NCBI GenBank assembly: GCA_003695725.1
Contig: RFHX01000307.1
Coordinates: forward strand, 1-8,537
DNA length: 8,537 nt
Direction: 5' to 3'
Origin: Candidatus Schekmanbacteria bacterium
GTDB lineage: Bacteria; Schekmanbacteria; GWA2-38-11; J061
The notes under the pieces were generated by a model. That model made no database searches and was not told the DNA's origin. It saw only the letters and a list, made by a program, of their open reading frames with translations. The position numbers and the translations under genes were made by a program. This document shows positions 1 to 5,631 of the stretch, piece by piece (the first letter of the stretch is position 1; each line of letters begins with the position of its first letter).

Positions 1-434
1 ATTTTAGTATCTCCCGTCAGCATCTTTACGGCAAAATAAGAAAACAGGGATATAAAAAATGAAATAATAAAAAATAAGAAAAATGCAGTTGGATTCTTAG
101 ATAATGCGTGAAAAGTAGTAATTCTAAAGCATAAAAGAAAAGAATAAAATACAGCAATAAAAACAGCAATCGATATAGCAAGAGCTAATGAGGAAAGGTG
201 CAGTGCTTTTTTTATCTTCCATATGATGAAAAAAAATATGCAATAGAGAAAGAAAAAAAGGATTGCCGCTGCAGTTGATGATGCAAGAATAAATAAAAAA
301 TCGTTTAACAAATGCCCTTCAGGCTTCGACATAAAGCCAAAGGTTATATCAAACATTCCTATGGAAATTGCCAAACTAAGGCTTATTTCCAAAAAAGTTC
401 TCAAGGAAATACCCTTGTCAGACTTTTCATTCAT
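1..434 (-). CDS. Partial polytopic membrane protein of unknown function (N-terminal 144 residues, runs off left edge)
   Basis: This is an open frame of 144 codons from an ATG at 434 to the window edge with no stop, so the C-terminus is missing. I translated it by hand. It starts MNEKSDKGISLRTF and is highly hydrophobic. About four likely membrane segments can be seen, near residues 14-34, 43-72, 81-103 and 116-138. A basic stretch (KIKKALH) lies between the second and third. The start is supported by an AGAGG on the minus strand at 449-445, 10 bases upstream. That AGAGG overlaps the stop codon of the preceding acyltransferase gene, and the gap to that gene is 13 bases, so co-transcription is likely. 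I do not recognise the family. It does not resemble the N-terminus of MsbA or KdtA, which often occur here. A multi-span anchor ahead of a soluble catalytic domain (for example a sulfatase/phosphoethanolamine-transferase-like enzyme) is possible, but that is speculation because the decisive part is outside the window. Confidence 0.72.
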   Translation of the reverse strand, partial: MNEKSDKGISLRTFLEISLSLAISIGMFDITFGFMSKPEGHLLNDFLFILASSTAAAILFFFLYCIFFFIIWKIKKALHLSSLALAISIAVFIAVFYSFLLCFRITTFHALSKNPTAFFLFFIISFFISLFSYFAVKMLTGDTK

Positions 435-444
435 CTGTATTCGA

Positions 445-449
445 CCTCT
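445..449 (-). promoter_or_regulatory. Ribosome binding site of the partial membrane-protein gene
   Basis: The minus strand reads AGAGG, overlapping the TAG stop of the acyltransferase gene (TAGAGG). It is 10 bases before the ATG at 434. It supports the reality of the edge-truncated gene and possible translational coupling. Confidence 0.55.
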
Positions 450-1146
450 ACCTATTTTCATACCTTGACTGGGGAAGAGGTTCGTGTCCTGCCGATTTAT
501 CTGCTTTAACACATAATGTATCGAGTTCTTGCTTTAGTTCCTTTCGCTTTATTTCCATTTCATCATCACTTGCATCCCTTCCAACATAAATCGGATTGCC
601 AAATTCAAAGAAAACCTTGCTCGAGAATTTAGGAACAATAAATCTATCCCAGCTGTTAAAAATCCAGAATTTATCAGCACTTGCTCCGACAGGTATAATT
701 GGCCGCCCGGAGTATTTTGCAAGGTAAAGTACTCCCTTCTGCACTATTCTTGATGGTCCTCTCGGTCCATCAGGTGTTATACCAATTTGTGTCCCTTTAT
801 CCAATATGGAATAAAGTTCACGAAAGGATTCATAACTTCTTCTCGATGTTGACCCTCTAACGGGATTAAATCCTAATGCCTTTAATGTAGCTGTTATATA
901 CTCACCTTCTTTACTCATACTAACAAGAGGAGAGCCACCTGTATCTCTAAAATATCCTGTTACAAGAAATAGTCTTTGATGCCAAAAAGCACATATGAAT
1001 GACTTTCTTTCTTCCATAAACTTTAATACAGTTTCAGCCCCCTCTGAATGCACTTCATAACTATTGAAAAGAATTCTTACTAAAGGAATTCCAAATGTTT
1101 TAATCAAAAATAAAATAGATTTTTCTTTAAATCCAAAATCTGACAT
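448..1146 (-). CDS. DUF374 / LpxJ-type lysophospholipid acyltransferase-like protein, probable lipid A late acyltransferase
   Basis: This 232-residue protein of the DUF374 branch of the LPLAT superfamily probably transfers an acyl chain from acyl-ACP to a lipid A precursor at the inner membrane. The visible motifs are WHQR at residues 55-58 (the family's version of the HX4D-region block), SMSKEGEYI at 76-84, RGSTSRRS at 97-104 and TPDGPRGPS at 124-132, followed by RPIIPVG at 148-154. The N-terminal 30 residues are hydrophobic and may sit against the membrane. The last 20 residues are polar and outside the conserved domain. From established knowledge, LpxJ of Helicobacter/Campylobacter, a lipid A secondary acyltransferase, belongs to this family, and the position just after lpxB supports the same role. 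The gene starts with ATG 29 bases after lpxB, with only a weak purine-rich AGAGAG upstream. The lipid A assignment is inferred from family and context; the acyl position and chain length cannot be read from sequence. Confidence 0.88.
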   Translation of the reverse strand: MSDFGFKEKSILFLIKTFGIPLVRILFNSYEVHSEGAETVLKFMEERKSFICAFWHQRLFLVTGYFRDTGGSPLVSMSKEGEYITATLKALGFNPVRGSTSRRSYESFRELYSILDKGTQIGITPDGPRGPSRIVQKGVLYLAKYSGRPIIPVGASADKFWIFNSWDRFIVPKFSSKVFFEFGNPIYVGRDASDDEMEIKRKELKQELDTLCVKADKSAGHEPLPQSRYENR

Positions 1147-1175
1147 TTCTATGAATATCTCTCTTGTGATTGAAT

Positions 1176-2315
1176 TCAGACATATTGAAGAAGAATTTCT
1201 GAAACCCGCTTTGATACATCTGCGCTTCCAAGCATCTTCTTCAATTCAAAAAGATTTCTTTTTGTCTCATTCAATCTCTCCTCAGATTTCAAAGATTCAA
1301 GGATGAATGAAGCAATGTTTTCAGGATTCACTTCTTCCTGCTGAAGCTCCGGCACTACTTCTGCCCCAGCAATGATGTTAACCAATCCCCAATTCTTTAT
1401 CTTTAACAATCTTTTTCCCAATATCTCTGTCATTTTTGATAATCTATAGACAATAATAAAGGGGGTTTCAGTTATTGCAGCTTCCAATGTGGCAGTGCCT
1501 GAACAGATTACAGCAAAATCAGAGGATTTAAGAATCTCTCTCGCCTGACCATTTACAATTTCCAAAGAAATCTCCTTACCCGCTAAATTTTTTTCAATGA
1601 TCTGCCTGTCAATTCCTGGTGCAAGAGGCAAGATAAAAGATACATTTTCCATCCGCTGAGAAACTATCTCAGCCGCACCTATCATATCTTTTATTAGGTA
1701 CTCAATCTCCTTTTTTCTACTTCCCGGCAAAAGAGCAATGCGGTAATTACCATCATTATTTCTGATTGAACCCTTCCTCTCTGCTGAGGATTCGCCGCTC
1801 ATTATCTCGAGAAGGGGATGTCCTACAAATTCAGTGTCGACTCCTGCTCTCCTATAAATGGCTTCTTCGAAAGGAAGTATTACAAGAATCTTATCAACCC
1901 GTTCTTTTATTTTTTTAATTCGTCCGCTTCTCCATGCCCAAACCTGAGGACTTATGAAATAAATAACCGGAATATTCATCTTTTTCAAAAGATTTGCAAA
2001 ATAAAGATTGAAGCCGGGATAATCTACAAGCATAGCCGCACAAACATTATTTCTACTGATGAAATCAAGAAGTGATTTTCTTACTTTTTTTATTACATTC
2101 GCTTTATATATAGCTTCCCATAATCCTATTACAGACATATCGTTGAGATGCCACAATAGCTCCATTCCTGCTTCTTTCATTTTATCACCGCCGGTGCCTG
2201 CTATCCTTAAATCAGGTGCAGACTTTTTCAGTTCTTTAATAATATTTGAAACATACATATCAGCCGAATGGTCGCCAGAAACTATTAGGAGGGATTTTTT
2301 TTCGTTATTCGTCAT
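1176..2315 (-). CDS. lpxB: Lipid-A-disaccharide synthase
   Basis: This glycosyltransferase (GT19 family, 379 residues; E. coli has 382) joins lipid X to UDP-2,3-diacylglucosamine to form the lipid A disaccharide at the inner membrane. Recognisable blocks are LVDYPGFN at 96-103, with Asp98 matching the essential Asp98 of E. coli, then ISPQVWAWR at 121-129, FVGHPL at 163-168, LLPGSRKKEI at 195-204 and SGTATLEAA at 272-280. The C-terminal IIAGAEVVPELQQE spans 314-327. Two normally invariant blocks differ. The N-terminal AGEASGD loop reads VSGDHSAD (12-19), and the usual AGRE near the C-terminus reads AGAE (316-319), losing the Arg. The rest looks intact, so I expect an active enzyme. ATG at 2315 is the first plausible start, but no good ribosome binding site precedes it. 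The gene follows the oxidoreductase by 27 bases, and an A8 run falls in its codons 5-7. Confidence 0.96.
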   Translation of the reverse strand: MTNNEKKSLLIVSGDHSADMYVSNIIKELKKSAPDLRIAGTGGDKMKEAGMELLWHLNDMSVIGLWEAIYKANVIKKVRKSLLDFISRNNVCAAMLVDYPGFNLYFANLLKKMNIPVIYFISPQVWAWRSGRIKKIKERVDKILVILPFEEAIYRRAGVDTEFVGHPLLEIMSGESSAERKGSIRNNDGNYRIALLPGSRKKEIEYLIKDMIGAAEIVSQRMENVSFILPLAPGIDRQIIEKNLAGKEISLEIVNGQAREILKSSDFAVICSGTATLEAAITETPFIIVYRLSKMTEILGKRLLKIKNWGLVNIIAGAEVVPELQQEEVNPENIASFILESLKSEERLNETKRNLFELKKMLGSADVSKRVSEILLQYV

Positions 2316-2342
2316 AACTTGAATTTCTAAGAAATGAAATGC

Positions 2343-3302
2343 TCAATTCTCTTTAATACTTGATAAAATATTAAGGGCAAGTTTGAGTGACCTTAATTCA
2401 TCTTCTTCGGAATACATCCTTTTTCCATCTCCACTGACACAGTCGATAAAATGTTTAATCTGCAATTTCAAGGGATTATCCTTGTACACGAATATCCTTT
2501 CGATAAAAGACTCCTGTTTGTAACGAATTTCCTCACGGCTAACAAAGTAACCTGAATCGGCACGACGGTGAATATGTATGTCTTGGTCAGTATAATCTAG
2601 AAATATATAAGCATCCTTCTGAGTAATTGCCAAAGTGCGAAGCTTATTCTCTGAAACCCTGCTTGCCACCACAGTGGCAATACAACCGCTTTTGAATTTC
2701 AGTTGGACACTAGCTACATCAACCTTCCCCGAACATATTTTTTTTCCAAAAGCAGAATAATTTTCCGGCTGTTCATCCAAAAGATTCAAGATTATGTCTA
2801 AATCATGTATCATCAAGTCCATTATCACATTGTCATCTTTTGCTCTTGTGATAAAGGGACCTATTCTTCTGCTTTCCATAAGATAGGGGTCTTTTACAAT
2901 CTTTTTAAGTTCCTGTACCGCACCATTGAATCTTTCCACATGGCCTACCTGCAAAATCAAGTTTTTCCTTTTTGCTATGTCGAAAAGCTCCTCTGCTTGA
3001 CTGTAATCTGTAGTAAATGGCTTTTCAACCAATACATGGACACCTGCTTCAAGGCAGTCCTTTGCTATCTCATAGTGCAGCTTAGTAGGCACAGCCAAGC
3101 TTACGATATCAACATTCTTCAAAAGCTTATGGTAATCAAGATAGCCCTTTATTTGATATTTTTCTGATAGTTCTTCAACTTTTTTGGAATCAATATCAGC
3201 AATACCATGAAAATACACATTGTTAAGCTGTTCGGCATATACATTTACATGGTAATGCCCCATATGGCCTGTGCCAATCACTCCTGCCTTTAACTTACTC
3301 AA
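2343..3302 (-). CDS. Gfo/Idh/MocA-family NAD(P)-dependent oxidoreductase (GnnA-like position in lipid A operon)
   Basis: This 319-residue protein has an N-terminal Rossmann fold with GTGHMG at residues 10-15 and an acidic IADID at the end of the second strand. EKP at 93-95 carries the family's catalytic lysine (Lys94), followed by GHVERFN at 120-126. In the C-terminal substrate domain, DLMIHD at 162-167 gives the Asp162/His166 pair usual for sugar substrates. The likely reaction is NAD-dependent oxidation of a sugar-ring hydroxyl, plausibly on a UDP-sugar. In Acidithiobacillus ferrooxidans, gnnA (same family) with the aminotransferase gnnB lies between lpxA and lpxB and makes the 3-amino sugar used by LpxA. 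This gene is in that place, but no aminotransferase is present in the window. It starts at TTG, overlapping the lpxA stop by 4 bases (TTGA), with AAGGAG 7 bases upstream. An in-frame TAA at 3332-3330 leaves no ATG option. The family is certain; the substrate is inferred. Confidence 0.9.
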   Translation of the reverse strand: MSKLKAGVIGTGHMGHYHVNVYAEQLNNVYFHGIADIDSKKVEELSEKYQIKGYLDYHKLLKNVDIVSLAVPTKLHYEIAKDCLEAGVHVLVEKPFTTDYSQAEELFDIAKRKNLILQVGHVERFNGAVQELKKIVKDPYLMESRRIGPFITRAKDDNVIMDLMIHDLDIILNLLDEQPENYSAFGKKICSGKVDVASVQLKFKSGCIATVVASRVSENKLRTLAITQKDAYIFLDYTDQDIHIHRRADSGYFVSREEIRYKQESFIERIFVYKDNPLKLQIKHFIDCVSGDGKRMYSEEDELRSLKLALNILSSIKEN

Positions 3303-4093
3303 AATATATCTCCTTCTGTCTTTTCTCTTTTACAAACTCCGCGCTTTGAACTTCTGACAAAATCAATAAAATGTTTAACTTCCTCTGTTTGCTCAACTTC
3401 TTCATTAATCTTTACAAGCGCATCTTCTGTAGAAAGCCCTGATTGGAAAAATATCTTATACATTTTTTTCAATTCTTCCAAGCTTTCACCTTTTATTCCA
3501 CTTCTTCTCAATCCTACAACATTCAAACCATAGGGGACTGTTGTAATTCCCCAAACAATAGTAAAAGGGGCAATATCCTTCGAAAGTCCTGAAAACCCCC
3601 TAACCAATGCAAGCTTCCCTATTCTGCAAAACTGATGTATTCCGACGAAACCTGAAATAATGGCTTTATCTTCCACCTGCACATGCCCTGACAAACCGGC
3701 ATAATTTGTAATTACAACATCATTTCCTATTTGACAATCATGAGCAATATGAGAATAAGCCATAATCATAGAGCCACTTCCAACCGTTGTTGCGCCTCCT
3801 TCTTTCGATGAACGATGTATTGTAACATATTCTCTGATTTTTACATTGTCTCCAATAATGACAAAAGACTTTTGCCCTTTGTATTTGAAATCCTGAGGCG
3901 GCCCTCCTATAATTGCACCTGCCTCAATTCTGCACTCCTTTCCAATCTTTGTCCATCCTTCAATTCTCACATTTGAAGAAATGACTGTTCCATCTCCAAT
4001 TTGCACATCTTTTCCAATTACCGAAAAGGGACCAATTGAGACATCATCTCCAATAACTGCACCTTCCTCGATTACTGCTGTTTTATGTATCAT
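3299..4093 (-). CDS. lpxA: UDP-N-acetylglucosamine (3-O) acyltransferase LpxA
   Basis: This is the first enzyme of lipid A synthesis, a cytosolic trimer that moves a hydroxyacyl chain from ACP to position 3 of the UDP-sugar. The protein is 264 residues (E. coli 262). Residues 1 to about 185 are hexapeptide repeats of the left-handed beta-helix type ([IV]GxxxxI). A helical C-terminal domain contains the LpxA signatures GLRRSGI (194-200) and SGLSTEDAL (218-226). Histidines align with E. coli: His115 (122), His118 (125, catalytic base), His137 (144) and His153 (160). Gly166 sits at the position of E. coli Gly173, the acyl-chain ruler. The ATG lies one codon after the fabZ stop, in the same frame. 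The sequence before it (AAATAGAAG) is a poor ribosome binding site, so translational coupling to fabZ is likely. The C-terminal EKTEGDIF tail is encoded over the ribosome binding site and start of the oxidoreductase gene. Confidence 0.97.
   Translation of the reverse strand: MIHKTAVIEEGAVIGDDVSIGPFSVIGKDVQIGDGTVISSNVRIEGWTKIGKECRIEAGAIIGGPPQDFKYKGQKSFVIIGDNVKIREYVTIHRSSKEGGATTVGSGSMIMAYSHIAHDCQIGNDVVITNYAGLSGHVQVEDKAIISGFVGIHQFCRIGKLALVRGFSGLSKDIAPFTIVWGITTVPYGLNVVGLRRSGIKGESLEELKKMYKIFFQSGLSTEDALVKINEEVEQTEEVKHFIDFVRSSKRGVCKREKTEGDIF
3310..3315 (-). promoter_or_regulatory. Ribosome binding site fixing the TTG start of the Gfo/Idh gene
   Basis: The minus strand reads AAGGAG here, 7 bases before the TTG at 3302, inside the last codons of lpxA. 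It is among the best Shine-Dalgarno matches in the window. It justifies a TTG start where no ATG is available before the upstream in-frame stop. Confidence 0.8.
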
Positions 4094-4096
4094 CTT

Positions 4097-4552
4097 CTAT
4101 TTAGACTTTTTTAGATCATCGAGATTCTCATCAGACACAAATGCCTGTAATTCGCCCTCAGTTACCACTTCATCATCAACAAATGCTTTTGCTACTACCT
4201 TCCATAGCGGTCCGCGGCGGTTTGTTACAATGACTTCCATCTTCAGTACATCGCCGGGCCTTACCTTTTTTCTGAATTTTACCTTGTCGATACTCCTGAA
4301 ATAAACAATTTTTTGATATTCCTCTGTGCTTTGCAGGAGTAAAATACATCCAAGTTGAGCAAGTGCCTCTACTATCATCACTCCCGGCATAACTGGATAT
4401 TCGCCAAAATGCCCTAAAAAATACGGTTCATTGAAAGTCACATTTTTTATTCCCACCATTCTCTTTTCTTTCTCAAATTCCAAAATCTTGTCTACCATTA
4501 GAAAAGGATAACGGTGGGGAAGAAGTTTTAAAATTCTATCAATATTGAACAT
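4097..4552 (-). CDS. fabZ: (3R)-hydroxyacyl-ACP dehydratase FabZ
   Basis: This cytosolic hot-dog-fold dehydratase of type II fatty acid synthesis converts 3-hydroxyacyl-ACP to trans-2-enoyl-ACP, and so competes with LpxA and LpxD for hydroxyacyl-ACP. Counting from the upstream ATG at 4561, LLPHRYPFLMVDKI covers residues 13-26. The active-site block LGHFGEYPVMPGVMIVEALAQ follows with His51 and Glu65, which match the catalytic His54/Glu68 of E. coli. The usual HFPxxPVMPG reads HFGEYPVMPG here. I place the start at the second in-frame ATG (4552, 151 residues, MFNIDRILKLLPHR), because AGGAG at 4566-4562 touches the first ATG but is 9 bases from the second. The family N-terminus also fits this shorter form. 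The alternative start at 4561 adds only MSN. The gene lies between lpxD and lpxA, with its TAG stop one codon before the lpxA start. It is not fused to lpxC. Confidence 0.96.
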   Translation of the reverse strand: MFNIDRILKLLPHRYPFLMVDKILEFEKEKRMVGIKNVTFNEPYFLGHFGEYPVMPGVMIVEALAQLGCILLLQSTEEYQKIVYFRSIDKVKFRKKVRPGDVLKMEVIVTNRRGPLWKVVAKAFVDDEVVTEGELQAFVSDENLDDLKKSK

Positions 4553-4561
4553 ATTACTCAT

Positions 4562-4566
4562 CTCCT
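4562..4566 (-). promoter_or_regulatory. Ribosome binding site deciding the fabZ start
   Basis: The minus strand reads AGGAG directly against the ATG at 4561 (no spacer) and 9 bases before the in-frame ATG at 4552. Normal spacing favours the second ATG. A weaker AGG at 4570-4568 would be 6 bases from the first ATG, so the longer form is not excluded. Confidence 0.65.
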
Positions 4567-4576
4567 ACCTAAAAAA

Positions 4577-5599
4577 TTATTTTTCCTTTTCAAGCCTCGA
4601 GATTTTTTTCTCAAGCTCTCGTATCCTTTTGAATAAATCAGGAAGTTTAGGCAGACATGCCTGTGTCCTTCTCCACTTTCTATGGTCAAAAGCAGGAGCT
4701 CCGCTGACCATTGAATTAGCCGGTATATTTCTTCCTATTCCCGATTTTGCTCCTACCATAGTGTTGTCACCAATACGTACATGGTCGGCGATGCCAACCT
4801 GTCCAGCCAACATAACATTGTCGCCGATTTTACAGCTTCCTGATATACCTACTTGCGAAACAAGAATGACATTCTTTCCAATTTCTACATTATGGGCAAT
4901 TTGGACATGGTTGTCTATCTTGGTCCCTTCTCTGATAATCGTCACTCCAAGAGTTGCTCTGTCTATACATACATTTGAACCAATTTCAACATCATCTTCT
5001 ATTATAACATTTCCAACCTGCGGAATCTTGATATGCTTGCCATCTTCCTGCACATATCCAAAACCATCGCCGCCTATTGAGGTATTCGAATGAATAGTAA
5101 CCCTGTTGCCAATTATCGTTTCTTCTCTAATTGAAGTGTTTGAATATATTGTAGAGTCTTCGCCTATTTTTGAATTGCTGCCAATATAAACACCAGGATA
5201 TATTCTAACTCTATCTCCAATTTCAACATTGTCCTCAATTACAGCATAAGGATAAATTGAAACATCCTTTCCTAATTTGACATTTTCACCAATCGATGCT
5301 CGACTATCAATTCCAATGACAGCTCTCTTTTTCCCCTTAAAAAGCTCAACTACCCGTGCAAAAGACAAATAAGGATTCTTAACGATGATTTGAGAAGCAC
5401 TGCATTCAGGAATTTCAACAGGTGTTATAACCGCAGTTGCCGAAGTTTTTTTTGCTGCCTCTATGAATTTTTTTGCAGCAATGAATGTTATATCACCTTC
5501 ATCTGCATCTTCGATTCCAGACACATTGGTTATTTTATCATTCGGACTGCCTTTCAATTCACCACCAAGAAAATCAGCAATTTCCTTTACTGTTTTCAC
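4577..5599 (-). CDS. lpxD: UDP-3-O-acylglucosamine N-acyltransferase LpxD
   Basis: This enzyme catalyses the third step of lipid A synthesis, transferring a hydroxyacyl chain from ACP to the 2-amino group of the sugar. It has 340 residues (E. coli 341) and three parts. An N-terminal uridine-binding domain covers about 1-98, hexapeptide beta-helix coils run from about 100 to 290, and a C-terminal helical tail from about 305 ends in heptad-like ELEKKISRLEKEK. GGDGFGY is at 176-182. HVQIAHN (231-237) contains His236, matching catalytic His239 of E. coli, and His273 matches E. coli His276. The start codon is GTG, supported by GGAGG 7 bases upstream; an ATG two bases earlier is out of frame and followed at once by TGA. 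Two A-runs (A7 and A8 on the coding strand) lie in codons for the AAKKFIEAAKK segment. The gene follows skp by 32 bases and precedes fabZ by 15-24 bases. Confidence 0.97.
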   Translation of the reverse strand: MKTVKEIADFLGGELKGSPNDKITNVSGIEDADEGDITFIAAKKFIEAAKKTSATAVITPVEIPECSASQIIVKNPYLSFARVVELFKGKKRAVIGIDSRASIGENVKLGKDVSIYPYAVIEDNVEIGDRVRIYPGVYIGSNSKIGEDSTIYSNTSIREETIIGNRVTIHSNTSIGGDGFGYVQEDGKHIKIPQVGNVIIEDDVEIGSNVCIDRATLGVTIIREGTKIDNHVQIAHNVEIGKNVILVSQVGISGSCKIGDNVMLAGQVGIADHVRIGDNTMVGAKSGIGRNIPANSMVSGAPAFDHRKWRRTQACLPKLPDLFKRIRELEKKISRLEKEK

Positions 5600-5606
5600 A
5601 TTATAA

Positions 5607-5611
5607 CCTCC
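5607..5611 (-). promoter_or_regulatory. Ribosome binding site fixing the GTG start of lpxD
   Basis: The minus strand reads GGAGG, 7 bases before GTG at 5599. The competing ATG at 5601 gives ATGTGA, a one-codon frame, so GTG is the productive start. Confidence 0.8.
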
Positions 5612-5617
5612 AGAAAT

Positions 5618-5631
5618 AAGCGTTATCGCTT
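5618..5631 (-). other. Small perfect inverted repeat between skp and lpxD
   Basis: AAGCG and CGCTT flank a 4-base loop (5-bp stem) immediately after the skp stop and 6 bases before the lpxD ribosome binding site. On the minus strand it is followed by TATTTCTGG rather than a run of T, so it is not a convincing terminator. It could slightly modulate lpxD translation or mRNA stability. It may also be chance. Confidence 0.35.

Noticed and set aside
1-434. The partial membrane protein as the N-terminus of MsbA
   Set aside because: The spacing of hydrophobic segments and the absence of MsbA-like N-terminal features do not fit. The ATP-binding domain would be outside the window, so this is rejected on weak but consistent grounds.
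312-509. A 65-codon plus-strand open frame across the left gene junction
   Set aside because: It is antisense to two same-strand genes and crosses the junction with the acyltransferase stop and the next ribosome binding site. Nothing supports coding.
2323-2335. Palindrome ATTTCT-A-AGAAAT between the oxidoreductase gene and lpxB as an operator
   Set aside because: It is short, AT-rich and single-copy, lies within an operon with no promoter evidence, and its 1-base centre cannot form a stable RNA hairpin of full length.
4545-5093. A 182-codon plus-strand open frame opposite lpxD
   Set aside because: Its periodic Ile/Pro/Ser/Thr pattern is the antisense shadow of the lpxD hexapeptide repeats. 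lpxD has conserved active-site residues and a good ribosome binding site.
4577-5599. Hexapeptide-coding sequence in lpxD (and lpxA) as a DNA repeat array
   Set aside because: The periodicity is at the protein level (left-handed beta-helix coils) with diverged codons. It is not a tandem DNA repeat or CRISPR.
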